18,409 nucleotides of DNA from UBA1764 sp045642565 (lineage in GTDB: Bacteria; Bacillota; Clostridia; Peptostreptococcales; Anaerovoracaceae): the NCBI GenBank assembly GCA_045642565.1, contig JAZUJE010000023.1, positions 1 through 18,409 of the forward strand, in the 5' to 3' direction. The notes below the pieces were generated by a model. It ran no database searches and had not been told where the DNA came from. It saw only the letters and a program-made list of their open reading frames with translations. The translations under genes and the position numbers were made by a program. Positions within the stretch are counted from its first letter, which is position 1. Every line of letters begins with the position of its first letter. Shown here piece after piece: positions 1 through 7,401 of the stretch.

Positions 1-1914
1 GCTAAGCAGGATGGCGAATATACAGTTTATACAAAAGACACATGCCCAAGCTTCAATGCAAGCGCATTTGACGTTTGGTATGTAGAAGAAGACTACGAAC
101 TTAAGGTTGTTTATGTAGCTGATTCTGACGCTTACACAGCAGCAGGACTGATTGCATTTGAGATGGATGCTTCAATTCTTAAGGCTCTTGAAGAAGATGC
201 AGTAGTTCTTACCGTATACGGCGACGACAAATTCGATGGCGAAGGTGGCGTTGACAAGTTTGAAGCTAAAGTTGATGTAGTAGGCTCTGCTATCAACATA
301 TTTGGCCCTGAATTTTGGGCTGAACCTGAGGAGGAACCTGAGTTTGATCCTGAAAGTTATGCTAAAGTTGAATTAACGAGCTGCATAGCTAACTGCGTAT
401 ATAACGAAGCTGATGACACATATAGGATTATAAGTATTGATGAATCTTTCTTCGGTACTTCGGACGGATTTAGTGATGGATATATTAAGATTCAAGGTGT
501 AACAACTGATATTGATGGTGAAGTTATAGGTAAGATTAGCAATAACAGGATTGCTATCGGATATCACGGAGAAGCTCTTGCTATAGGAACACTTAATAAG
601 ATTAAGACTTATGTAGTTAACTATAGTAATATAGATACATCCTCATGGACATTCACAGACATTACCGATGATGAAGAAAAGCTTGATACTTATATTAAGC
701 TAATCTATAAAGTTGACGAAGAAGGTAATCCTAAAGCAGAGACCCAAGCTATCTATGACGAAGATGGACATATCCAGGCACTCTTTATTATTCCAATTCC
801 AGAAGAACTTGAAATTAATATCTTGCTTAGAGCATCAACCCATGGTGGATATACGAATAAAAAGATTAATGAAGAAACTGGCGAAGAAGAATTCATCCAC
901 GGATGGGACCGAGATAGAGAAATTTACGTAGGGGATGAAGTTGAAGTTGAAGTTATTGTAGAAGATGAAGAAAAATACACAAACTTTAAATATCAATGGT
1001 ATGTTTTAGAAATAGATTGGGAACATGACGCAGAGGAGAAATACGTTCCAATTAAAGGCGCAACAGAAAAGATTTGTAAAGTAGATACATCTGAAATTAA
1101 TACGGCAGAGGGTCTTAACTTAAGCTGTTCTGTAATTGCTGATGGCGATTTTGCTCAAGCATATTATAATGCTTGCGAATCTTATTCTGGACATTATGGG
1201 GATGAAAAGCACTTTAGATACGTTGATTGCATATACATTGGTGAATGTACTAGAACCGGAGTTGGATTTACAGATGAAGAAGGAAAAACTTTTTCTTCCA
1301 GCGAAAGCTACTATGTTTATGAAGGCGGGGTAAAGATTATTCCTAGCTGTGAACATCAAAAGTTCTATGTTGGATGTGGATCAAATTATGATTCGGCTAA
1401 TAAAGCAGCAATCCAGGCTGTACAAAAAGATACCGAATGGAATGTCGATAACGCTTTTGATGTAGGCTCTAATGAAGTGGTAGTTGTTCTTGCTATTAGC
1501 CAGGCAACAGAAGAATGGGCTACTGCTAGCAAAATCTTTGGTGAATATTTATTCTACGGTGATAAAGCGCTTGTTAGTAAAATGAAACTTGGTATGCGTG
1601 ATATGTCCGACTTCCCAAAGTGGGATTATGGAACACTTTCTTTCTATAAGAGTGAAGAGAATAGAAAAGCTGGTGTTAATGCAACTACTGAATTTTATCC
1701 TGGTGAAACCGTATATGTGGCTGTTAATGGTGGAAGCTATTACGGATACAGCGGTTGGGTACTTAGAGGCGTAAGACCTGATGGCTTTAAAGATAGAGGA
1801 AGCGCTGTGCTTGCTTTTTCTATAAATATGCACTATATGGAAGGCAGTACGTTATTTTTTGAGTTCACTATGCCTACATATGATTTAGATTTATTTGTTA
1901 GTGCAGGTTATTAG
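1..1914 (+). CDS. C-terminal part of a large secreted/surface protein (5' end outside window)
   Basis: The frame is open from base 1 with no stop before 1912-1914, and the residues before the first in-frame ATG (163) read as ordinary protein, so this is the tail of a longer gene rather than a gene starting at 163. The visible ~637 residues are acidic, with no membrane span. Residues encoded near 940-1180 look like an Ig-like domain: a YQWY core followed by a GATEK turn and a strand ending in LSCSV. The C-terminus (1690-1914) has the FEFTMPTYD motif seen at the end of many bacterial Ig-like/InlB-type repeat modules of surface proteins. No SLH, LPXTG or lipobox lies in the visible part, so any anchor or signal peptide must be upstream or absent. 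Codon choice changes around 330-360: G/C-ending codons upstream, A/T-rich codons downstream. Family-level assignment only; no function is claimed. Confidence 0.7.
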   Translation, partial: AKQDGEYTVYTKDTCPSFNASAFDVWYVEEDYELKVVYVADSDAYTAAGLIAFEMDASILKALEEDAVVLTVYGDDKFDGEGGVDKFEAKVDVVGSAINIFGPEFWAEPEEEPEFDPESYAKVELTSCIANCVYNEADDTYRIISIDESFFGTSDGFSDGYIKIQGVTTDIDGEVIGKISNNRIAIGYHGEALAIGTLNKIKTYVVNYSNIDTSSWTFTDITDDEEKLDTYIKLIYKVDEEGNPKAETQAIYDEDGHIQALFIIPIPEELEINILLRASTHGGYTNKKINEETGEEEFIHGWDRDREIYVGDEVEVEVIVEDEEKYTNFKYQWYVLEIDWEHDAEEKYVPIKGATEKICKVDTSEINTAEGLNLSCSVIADGDFAQAYYNACESYSGHYGDEKHFRYVDCIYIGECTRTGVGFTDEEGKTFSSSESYYVYEGGVKIIPSCEHQKFYVGCGSNYDSANKAAIQAVQKDTEWNVDNAFDVGSNEVVVVLAISQATEEWATASKIFGEYLFYGDKALVSKMKLGMRDMSDFPKWDYGTLSFYKSEENRKAGVNATTEFYPGETVYVAVNGGSYYGYSGWVLRGVRPDGFKDRGSAVLAFSINMHYMEGSTLFFEFTMPTYDLDLFVSAGY

Positions 1915-1931
1915 AGAATAAAGTAAACTCA

Positions 1932-1961
1932 AAAACTGCGGCGCTAATGCGCCGCAGTTTT
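1932..1961. terminator. Bidirectional rho-independent terminator
   Basis: A perfect 13-bp stem (arms 1932-1944 and 1949-1961) around the loop TAAT. The A-run at its left edge and T-run at its right edge make it work on both strands. It lies between the end of the surface protein gene (+) and the end of the menA operon (-), so it can serve both. Confidence 0.9.
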
Positions 1962-1969
1962 ATGTTATC

Positions 1970-2758
1970 TTAAATGGTTTCTCTTGTTTTATGAAGATCC
2001 TCTTGCCAATTTGTCATCACATCTTCAATCACATAGAGTATCCCGTACAGGCCCAAACCTAAGAATGCCATTGCGATGATTCCGGCAAACATATTATCGT
2101 AATTTCGGCGAGACATCATATCCGAGATGTAATAACCAAGGCCACTTAAACTTGCAAAGGTCTCTGAGAAAAATAGAATTGCGATTGCGGTTCCGATTCC
2201 TACGCGAAGAGATGTAATAGCCTGCGGAATACACAAAGGCAGAATGATATGTTTTAATATTAAACCATTATTCATTCCTAAAGCTCTAGCAGAATTAACA
2301 TAATCATCTTCTATAGACTTTGATGCATCTCTGACAACTACAATAAGCTGGAAGAACAATACCAAAGAAATTAAAAAAATCTTTGGAAAATTACCAAGCC
2401 CGAAAAGGACAACTATGATTGGTAAGAATACTACCTTTGGAATAGGGTAGAGGATATAAGTGACAGGGGTTAAAACCCTGTCAGCTTTTGCGTTTCGCCC
2501 TATATAGATTCCAAGAGGAAGGGCTAATACAAAGCTTATTAGCATTGAGGCAAGCACTCTATAAAGGCTAATTAGCCCATGCTTAATTAAATTGCCTTGT
2601 GAAAGCTCTTTCCCAAAAGCAATAAAACTCTGCAAAGGCCCCGGGAAAAACACCTTATCAATTGCCATCGACAGTAACTGCCAGCAAATCAAAAGGGCAA
2701 TCTCTGCAATTATCAGTGAACCAATTTTCTTTCCTAAATCTTTCAATTTATTTTGCAA
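1970..2758 (-). CDS. ABC transporter permease, SsuC/TauC/ThiX-like (BPD_transp_1 family)
   Basis: This is an inner-membrane permease of an importer fed by the substrate-binding lipoprotein encoded just upstream. It has about six hydrophobic segments and the cytoplasmic EAA loop near residues 155-174 (NSARALGMNNGL then LKHIILP), where an ATPase would dock. Length (262) is normal for SsuC/TauC/ThiX permeases. The start is unusual: no ATG exists before residue 31, which would remove the first membrane segment. The frame opens with TTG at 2758, inside the last codons of the lipoprotein gene (11-nt overlap); a second TTG at 2746, one base after the upstream TAA, is an alternative. Neither has a good Shine-Dalgarno site, so translation is probably coupled to the upstream gene. 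It is the last gene of the operon and is followed by a terminator; no ATPase gene is present in the window. Confidence 0.88.
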   Translation of the reverse strand: MQNKLKDLGKKIGSLIIAEIALLICWQLLSMAIDKVFFPGPLQSFIAFGKELSQGNLIKHGLISLYRVLASMLISFVLALPLGIYIGRNAKADRVLTPVTYILYPIPKVVFLPIIVVLFGLGNFPKIFLISLVLFFQLIVVVRDASKSIEDDYVNSARALGMNNGLILKHIILPLCIPQAITSLRVGIGTAIAILFFSETFASLSGLGYYISDMMSRRNYDNMFAGIIAMAFLGLGLYGILYVIEDVMTNWQEDLHKTRETI

Positions 2759-3704
2759 AATTTTCTATAACTAAATCTGTATATGTATAAACTGAATCAA
2801 GTAATCCTTTTTTAAGCATCCAATTCATAGTGTTATTAATTACTTCTTCTGAAGGTAGCGTTGCAGGGCTATATGTCGGAGTATTATAACTATCAAATAG
2901 AGCTTCAGGGATTGATGTAAATTTTAAGATTGCATCTCTTACATCTTTTGCCTCTGGATTTGCATTAATATATTCCATCGCTTCAAAATAAGCATCCATG
3001 CATCGTCCTATTTCTGCTTGTTTCTTTTCTAAAGAATCGTCTCTAAACAAAACGATGCTTTGACTTAAGTTATCTTCTGATGTTGTATCGTCAAAAACGC
3101 AAATTGCACCTTGGGCTACAGCTAAACTTGCCAGTGGATCCGGAAGAACTGCAGCATCTACTGTTCCATTTAATAAAGCCTCAAGCCTTAAAGAAAGAGA
3201 TGGGATGTTTGTTGATTTAATTTCGCTATCATCAAGGCCTGCATTAGCTAAAATTGTGTCTGATAAATAATGGACAATAGTATTATTCCCAACGGCAACT
3301 TCTTTTCCCGAGAGGTCTTCTGGCTTGGTGATGCCGCTATCAGCAGCCGCCAAAAGCATAAATCTGCCTTCAGCCGGAATAGCCCCTAAAGCATTAGAAA
3401 CAATTTGAACTCCTGTGCCGCCTTTTTTAATGAGAGCTGTCACAACAAGGTCTGTCATATCTCCATCGATTTCTCCGGCTTCAAGAGCAGCTTCTTTGTC
3501 TGCGGCACTTTGGAAAGTATAAAGCTCTACATCAACATTATGCTTTTCATAAAGCCCAAGCTCTTCAGCCATGAAAAACGGAAGACTGTCATCAATAGAA
3601 AGAAGCCCAATCTTTACGACTTGATTCTTATTTGAATTGCCACAAGCAACAAGGCTTGCGATCATTGTAATCGAAATAATTATTGCTAAAATTTTCTTTA
3701 TCAT
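2748..3704 (-). CDS. ABC transporter substrate-binding lipoprotein, NMT1/SsuA/THI5-like
   Basis: This is an extracytoplasmic solute-binding protein tethered by lipid. The 318-residue product starts MIKKILAIII and has a lipobox LVAC ending at Cys21, then a linker and an NMT1-type periplasmic-binding fold (VVKIGLLSIDDSLPFFMAEELG, split here as VVKIGLLSIDD and LPFFMAEELGLY near residues 29-52). The start at 3704 is preferred over a longer frame from 3737 because its ATG forms a 4-nt ATGA overlap with the menG stop and places the signal peptide at the N-terminus. Family members bind small sulfonates, thiamine pyrimidines and various aromatic compounds, so sequence alone does not give the ligand. 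Its position directly behind menA and menG suggests a quinone-related ligand; this is inference. Thiamine precursor or sulfonate uptake remain alternatives. Confidence 0.88.
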   Translation of the reverse strand: MIKKILAIIISITMIASLVACGNSNKNQVVKIGLLSIDDSLPFFMAEELGLYEKHNVDVELYTFQSAADKEAALEAGEIDGDMTDLVVTALIKKGGTGVQIVSNALGAIPAEGRFMLLAAADSGITKPEDLSGKEVAVGNNTIVHYLSDTILANAGLDDSEIKSTNIPSLSLRLEALLNGTVDAAVLPDPLASLAVAQGAICVFDDTTSEDNLSQSIVLFRDDSLEKKQAEIGRCMDAYFEAMEYINANPEAKDVRDAILKFTSIPEALFDSYNTPTYSPATLPSEEVINNTMNWMLKKGLLDSVYTYTDLVIENFAK

Positions 3705-4372
3705 TTTATTCCATAGTGCAGGCAGCATGCCCCGCACATCATCTTTTTAACTTTAACGTCTTTTATGCCTACTTTTATAAAGAGTTCTTTTAGTTCACTT
3801 GCTCGTAAAAAATTCTCTGTCGAATTTGCGAGCCAGTTATATTCTTCTTTGTGTTTTTGTTTTCCGCCTATTACAGGCATTATTCTTTTGAAATATATAT
3901 TATAAAAAGGTTTTACAAAAGCATTTTCTGGTACAAAAGAATCAAGGCAGGCAATAATGCCGCCATTTTTAACGACACGTTTCATCTCTGATAAAACTTT
4001 TTCATAGTCCGGAGTATTCCTGAGCCCAAAACTTATGCATGCGCCATCAAAACTGTCATCCACAAAAGGAAGATCTAAAGCGTTGGCATTTAACCAGTTG
4101 ATTCCGTTTGGGCATTTTCTCCTTGCCACATCAAGCATAGCAGGGGAAAAGTCTATTCCTGTTGCATCGCATTGTTTATCTTTTAATGCAATTGCAATAT
4201 CGCCGGTGCCACAGCAGACATCAAGAATCTTAAAGCCATCATCAAAAAGCTTTATCAGATTTTTCTTCCAATGCTTTTCCATCCCTAATGAAATACGAGT
4301 GTTAGCATCATCATATCCCTCAGAGATAGTTTCAAAGACTTTATAAACTTTTTGTTCTTTACTTGATTGCAT
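3701..4372 (-). CDS. menG: Demethylmenaquinone methyltransferase (UbiE/MenG family)
   Basis: SAM-dependent C-methyltransferase that converts demethylmenaquinone to menaquinone, the last step of the pathway. The 223 residues carry the family signatures in order: VFETISEGYDDAN near 12-24, the SAM motif I ILDVCCGTGD at 49-58, the acidic residue after strand 2 in GIDFSPAML at 72-80, then SFGLRNTPDY at 114-123 and the C-terminal GACCLHYGIK. The usual AYxYLxxS region reads EYNWLANS. Length is close to typical UbiE/MenG (about 230-250). It overlaps menA by 14 nt at its start and the lipoprotein gene by 4 nt at its end, so it is an internal gene of the operon. UbiE on ubiquinone is unlikely in this context because the upstream gene is MenA-like. 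Three cysteines in MMCGACC near the end are an unusual detail. Confidence 0.93.
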   Translation of the reverse strand: MQSSKEQKVYKVFETISEGYDDANTRISLGMEKHWKKNLIKLFDDGFKILDVCCGTGDIAIALKDKQCDATGIDFSPAMLDVARRKCPNGINWLNANALDLPFVDDSFDGACISFGLRNTPDYEKVLSEMKRVVKNGGIIACLDSFVPENAFVKPFYNIYFKRIMPVIGGKQKHKEEYNWLANSTENFLRASELKELFIKVGIKDVKVKKMMCGACCLHYGIK

Positions 4373-5309
4373 TCTTAAGTATTCCGAAAATTATGGTTGC
4401 TATATAGCATCCATTTGCAAAAATGTTAGCTTTTAAAATGGTTTTCATTTGAGCTATTCTGTTTTCCTGGTTAAGTGGAGAATCCATTAACCAAAGCATA
4501 GAAGGGCGTGCAACAAAATGCATAAGAGCTCCGCAAATAATGCCAAAGGCTCCGATTAACAGAATAGGAAGCACCCACAAAAGAACTATCCAAATTATAA
4601 CCAGAATTTTATAAACCTTGCGGCTTTTTTCTCTGCCGATTAATGCCGGCAGCGTTTTTCTTCCGGCTTTAATATCCTTTTCAATATCACACCCATTATT
4701 ACTCATCAATATAAGTCCAATGGAAATGATAAGCGGAAGAGCAACAATTAAAACTTCAAAATGCCACTCTCCGGTTGCCACAGAAACGCATCCTAAAGGA
4801 ATAAGTCCGCCCATTACAAAACCCGAGATAAATTCTCCGATAGGCAGATATGAAATAGGGGTGTGGCCTCCGGAATAAAGAACTACGCAGGCTGCCCCAA
4901 TTAAACCAATCCAAAGAGGCACAAGCGTATCTTTTATCACAATAAAAGCTGCACCAATAGCCGCCGCAATCCCAAGGTATATAAGCCCTAAAGCCAGAGC
5001 CGCTTTTGGGTTTATATTTTCATATACCAAAACAGCATCACTGCGCTCAAGATTGTCACTTTTGCTGTCTGTTCCCTTAACATAGTCAAAATAGTCATTT
5101 AAAGTGTTTACAGATGACTGCATAAGTATGCAGGCTGCAAACAAGCCGACTATTTCAAAAACGGAAAGTGGATATCCCTTGAAAATACAATAGCTACAGC
5201 CGAGGGCTGTTGGCAAAATCGAAGCCGGCCAGGTATGAACCGCAGCGAGCCGCTTTATTAGTAATGGAGTTAATTTATTATAGGTGTTCATAATGAAATA
5301 TTGTACCAT
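4359..5309 (-). CDS. menA: 1,4-dihydroxy-2-naphthoate polyprenyltransferase (MenA, UbiA superfamily)
   Basis: This is an integral membrane prenyltransferase attaching a polyprenyl chain to dihydroxynaphthoate to give demethylmenaquinone. Both Asp-rich motifs of the UbiA superfamily are present: NDYFDYVKGTD at about 71-81 and DIEKDIKAGRKTLP at about 208-221. The segment YSGGHTPISYLPIGEFISG near 145-163 matches the MenA pattern rather than UbiA or protoheme farnesyltransferase. There are about eight or nine hydrophobic segments; length (310-316) is normal. It is the first gene of a four-gene minus-strand operon. The annotated span uses the longest frame (ATG 5309). The second ATG at 5291 is the more likely start: a -10-like TACAAT lies only 8 nt upstream of it and neither ATG has a Shine-Dalgarno site. 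No other men or mqn pathway gene is in the window. Confidence 0.9.
   Translation of the reverse strand: MVQYFIMNTYNKLTPLLIKRLAAVHTWPASILPTALGCSYCIFKGYPLSVFEIVGLFAACILMQSSVNTLNDYFDYVKGTDSKSDNLERSDAVLVYENINPKAALALGLIYLGIAAAIGAAFIVIKDTLVPLWIGLIGAACVVLYSGGHTPISYLPIGEFISGFVMGGLIPLGCVSVATGEWHFEVLIVALPLIISIGLILMSNNGCDIEKDIKAGRKTLPALIGREKSRKVYKILVIIWIVLLWVLPILLIGAFGIICGALMHFVARPSMLWLMDSPLNQENRIAQMKTILKANIFANGCYIATIIFGILKNAIK
5300..5308 (-). promoter_or_regulatory. Possible extended -10 promoter of the menA operon
   Basis: On the minus strand TGGTACAAT forms an extended -10 element. The -35 position has only a weak match (AAGACT at 18 bp spacing). Initiation would fall 0-3 nt before ATG 5291, giving a leaderless or near-leaderless mRNA. 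Confidence 0.35.
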
Positions 5310-5411
5310 AAATAGCCTGAAATAGTCTTATTTTTTAGACTAAAAAGAAAAACGAAAGGGCTTTATAGTGTTGATTTTTTAACAATTTTTTTTGTAATAT
5401 TTATGTAAAAT

Positions 5412-5440
5412 TTGATTGAAATTTGATACAATAATTATAT
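5412..5440 (+). promoter_or_regulatory. Candidate promoter of lctP
   Basis: TTGATT (5412-5417) and TTATAT (5435-5440) are separated by 17 bp in an AT-rich tract ahead of the lctP leader. A second choice is TACAAT at 5427-5432 with a poor -35. The exact start of transcription cannot be decided by eye. Confidence 0.4.
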
Positions 5441-5474
5441 GGATTAACATGTTTATGTGTGTAAGTAACTGCTT

Positions 5475-5567
5475 TAAAAATCACCAACCGGTGAAGGGTG
5501 AGATTTAGGCCGCGAAAGCCTGCAGAGACATTCAAATTCTTTGCGAATTTGTAAAAGTACAAGGAGG
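5475..5567 (+). promoter_or_regulatory. Structured 5' leader of lctP with Shine-Dalgarno, identity unknown
   Basis: This stretch is less AT-rich than the flanking DNA and folds locally: TCACC/GGTGA (5481-5485 with 5490-5494), possibly enclosed by AAATC and GATTT; AGGC/GCCT (5507-5510 with 5518-5521) around CGCGAAA; and a perfect 7-bp stem CAAATTC/GAATTTG (5533-5539 with 5545-5551). It ends in the ribosome binding site AAGGAGG (5561-5567), 7 nt before ATG 5575. No T-run follows the last stem, so it is not an intrinsic terminator. I could not match it to the riboswitch classes I know. A plain stabilising leader is the simple alternative. Confidence 0.4.
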
Positions 5568-5574
5568 AAACTAT

Positions 5575-7260
5575 ATGTACGCACTTATCGCATTTATACC
5601 ACTTTTAGTAACAATCGTGCTGATGATCGGTTTCAACTGGCCAGCAAAGAGAGCTCTTCCACTTGCTTGGGCTCTTTCACTCATTGTTGCTGCAATTTTC
5701 TGGAAGATGAGCGTAAAGAACATGATCGCTTACACTATCACCGGTTTCTTAAGCGCATTTGAAACTCTCGTTATCATCTTCGGTGCTATCCTTATCATGA
5801 ACACACTTTCACGTTCCGGAGCTATGGCTGCTATTAACGGAATGTTCAAAGGCGTTACAAAGGATATCCGTATTCTCGCTGTAATCATCGGCTTCACATT
5901 CGGTGCATTCATCGAAGGTGCTGCTGGATTCGGTACACCAGCTGCTCTGGCTGCTCCACTGCTTATCAGTGTAGGCTTCCCACCACTCGCTGCTGCTATC
6001 GTTGCACTTGAATACAACTCAGTACCAGTTTGCTATGGTGCTGTAGGTACACCAACTAACACAGCATTCACAACTGTAAGAGATGCTGTTGCTGGGCTTG
6101 TTTCTAATGGAGACATTGCAGACCCTGCAGTAGAAGCTTGGAGAATGGATTTAACATTCACAACAGCAATTTGCCATGCAGTAGGTATTTTCTTCATCAC
6201 AATCTTTGGTGTTGGTATCCTCTGCAAAATGTTCGGACCTAACAAGAAGTTCAGTGATTGCGGTCCAGCAATTCCATTCTGCATTTTCACAGGTGTAGTA
6301 TTCGATATTGTTTACCTCGCAGTTGCTAAATTCATCGGACCAGAACTCGTTTCCCTTGTTGCAGCTCTTGTAACACTTATCGTTACAATCTTCACATCAA
6401 AGGCTGGATTCCTCGTTCCAAAGAACGTTCTTGAATTCGAAGCTAAGGATAAATGGGATAAGACATGGCTCTCAACAACAGAAGTTCCAGAACCAAAGGT
6501 ATCCGATATGAAACTTGGTAAGGCATTCACACCTTACATCATCATCATCCTTGTTCTCGTAATCACAAGAGTTTGCCAGAACAGAGGCGTTGCATTCTTC
6601 AACTGGATGAAGACATTCACAATTGGTACAGGCCAGTCCGGACTTATTCTTGGTCTTAACTGGAACTGGGCAGTTCTTTGGAGCCCTGGCATCGTATTCA
6701 TTATCGTAGCACTTCTTTCAATTGCTATTCACGGTATGAAGGGTGAAGAAGTAAAAGCTGCTTGGGCAGACACAGGCAAGATGGTAAAGGGCGCTGCTAT
6801 TGCTCTTCTCTTCGGTGTAGCTATGGTTAACATTTTCCGTTTCACACATGTTGGCGAAAATTGCCCAATGGACGGTTCAATGCTTTACATTATGGCTAAA
6901 GCTCTTGCACAGATTTTCCAGGGTGCATACATCATTATCGCTCCTATCATTGGTGTTCTTGGTGCATTCATGTCTGGTTCAAACACAGTTTCCAATACAC
7001 TGTTCAGCTCACTCCAGTTCGAGACAGCTACAATGGTTATGATTCCACAGGTTTGCATTGTAGGTCTTCAGAACCTCGGTGGTGCTATCGGTAACATGGT
7101 TTGTGTAAACAACGTTGTTGCTGCTACAGCTACAACAGGCACAGTAGGTAACGAAGGTAAGATCATTAAGACTAATGCTCTTCCATGCTTCATCTATTGC
7201 GTAATCGTAGTAGTAGTTATGTTCATCGTTTGGAAGGTTGGCGGAAAGGCAGTGCTTTAA
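5575..7260 (+). CDS. lctP: L-lactate permease (LctP/LldP family)
   Basis: This is a cytoplasmic-membrane lactate importer of the LctP family (also known to carry glycolate). The 561-residue protein is hydrophobic throughout, with roughly a dozen membrane segments, and contains the family hallmark GAFIEGAAGFGTPAA near residues 104-118, followed by SVGFPPLAAA and a VGTPTNTAF loop. The C-terminal half has the conserved LGAFMSGSNTVSN region. Length is normal for LctP (about 530-570). The start is fixed by AAGGAGG seven bases upstream. Codons are strongly biased toward TTC, ATC and similar preferred forms, suggesting high expression. A strong terminator follows, so the downstream dehydrogenase is probably not simply co-transcribed. 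It lies divergent from the menA operon, and the next gene encodes a lactate/glycolate-type flavoprotein, which supports lactate as substrate. Confidence 0.93.
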   Translation: MYALIAFIPLLVTIVLMIGFNWPAKRALPLAWALSLIVAAIFWKMSVKNMIAYTITGFLSAFETLVIIFGAILIMNTLSRSGAMAAINGMFKGVTKDIRILAVIIGFTFGAFIEGAAGFGTPAALAAPLLISVGFPPLAAAIVALEYNSVPVCYGAVGTPTNTAFTTVRDAVAGLVSNGDIADPAVEAWRMDLTFTTAICHAVGIFFITIFGVGILCKMFGPNKKFSDCGPAIPFCIFTGVVFDIVYLAVAKFIGPELVSLVAALVTLIVTIFTSKAGFLVPKNVLEFEAKDKWDKTWLSTTEVPEPKVSDMKLGKAFTPYIIIILVLVITRVCQNRGVAFFNWMKTFTIGTGQSGLILGLNWNWAVLWSPGIVFIIVALLSIAIHGMKGEEVKAAWADTGKMVKGAAIALLFGVAMVNIFRFTHVGENCPMDGSMLYIMAKALAQIFQGAYIIIAPIIGVLGAFMSGSNTVSNTLFSSLQFETATMVMIPQVCIVGLQNLGGAIGNMVCVNNVVAATATTGTVGNEGKIIKTNALPCFIYCVIVVVVMFIVWKVGGKAVL

Positions 7261-7294
7261 TAGCATTGACTCTCTAACCTGAAAGGGTAACTAA

Positions 7295-7328
7295 AGAGCC
7301 CGGCCTTAACGGGCCGGGCTCTATTTTT
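7295..7328 (+). terminator. Rho-independent terminator after lctP
   Basis: An 11-bp GC-rich perfect stem (7295-7305 with 7312-7322) is followed by ATTTTT. It closes the lctP transcript ahead of the dehydrogenase gene. Confidence 0.92.
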
Positions 7329-7330
7329 AT

Positions 7331-7345
7331 CGCCAGTTTCTGGCG
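7331..7345 (+). repeat. Short hairpin downstream of the lctP terminator
   Basis: CGCCAG, loop TTT, CTGGCG. There is no T-run after it. It may protect an RNA end or be part of the lctP-glcD spacer; no role can be assigned. Confidence 0.5.
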
Positions 7346-7360
7346 GCCGAAAAATGTTTA

Positions 7361-7383
7361 TTAAATAGTACGCTATTATTTAA
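7361..7383. repeat. AT-rich inverted repeat just upstream of the glcD ribosome binding site
   Basis: TTAAATAGTA, spacer CGC, TATTATTTAA, with one mismatched pair (a G:U pair in RNA). It is followed by TTTTT and then AGGAGG (7389-7394), the binding site for ATG 7402. It contains a -10-like TATTAT (7374-7379) without a good -35. It could be an operator, a weak terminator/attenuator, or promoter DNA. Confidence 0.45.
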
Positions 7384-7401
7384 TTTTTAGGAGGATAAAA
7401 A

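Noticed and set aside
3705..3737. Longer N-terminus for the binding lipoprotein (start at 3737)
   Set aside because: It would put 11 extra residues before the lipoprotein signal and lose the ATGA stop-start overlap with menG.
5475..5551. lctP leader considered as a c-di-GMP, FMN or T-box element because of CGCGAAAGCC and GGGTGAGATTT
   Set aside because: The conserved core segments are missing or in the wrong order; there is no T-box TGGNACCGCG sequence and no full FMN or GEMM core.
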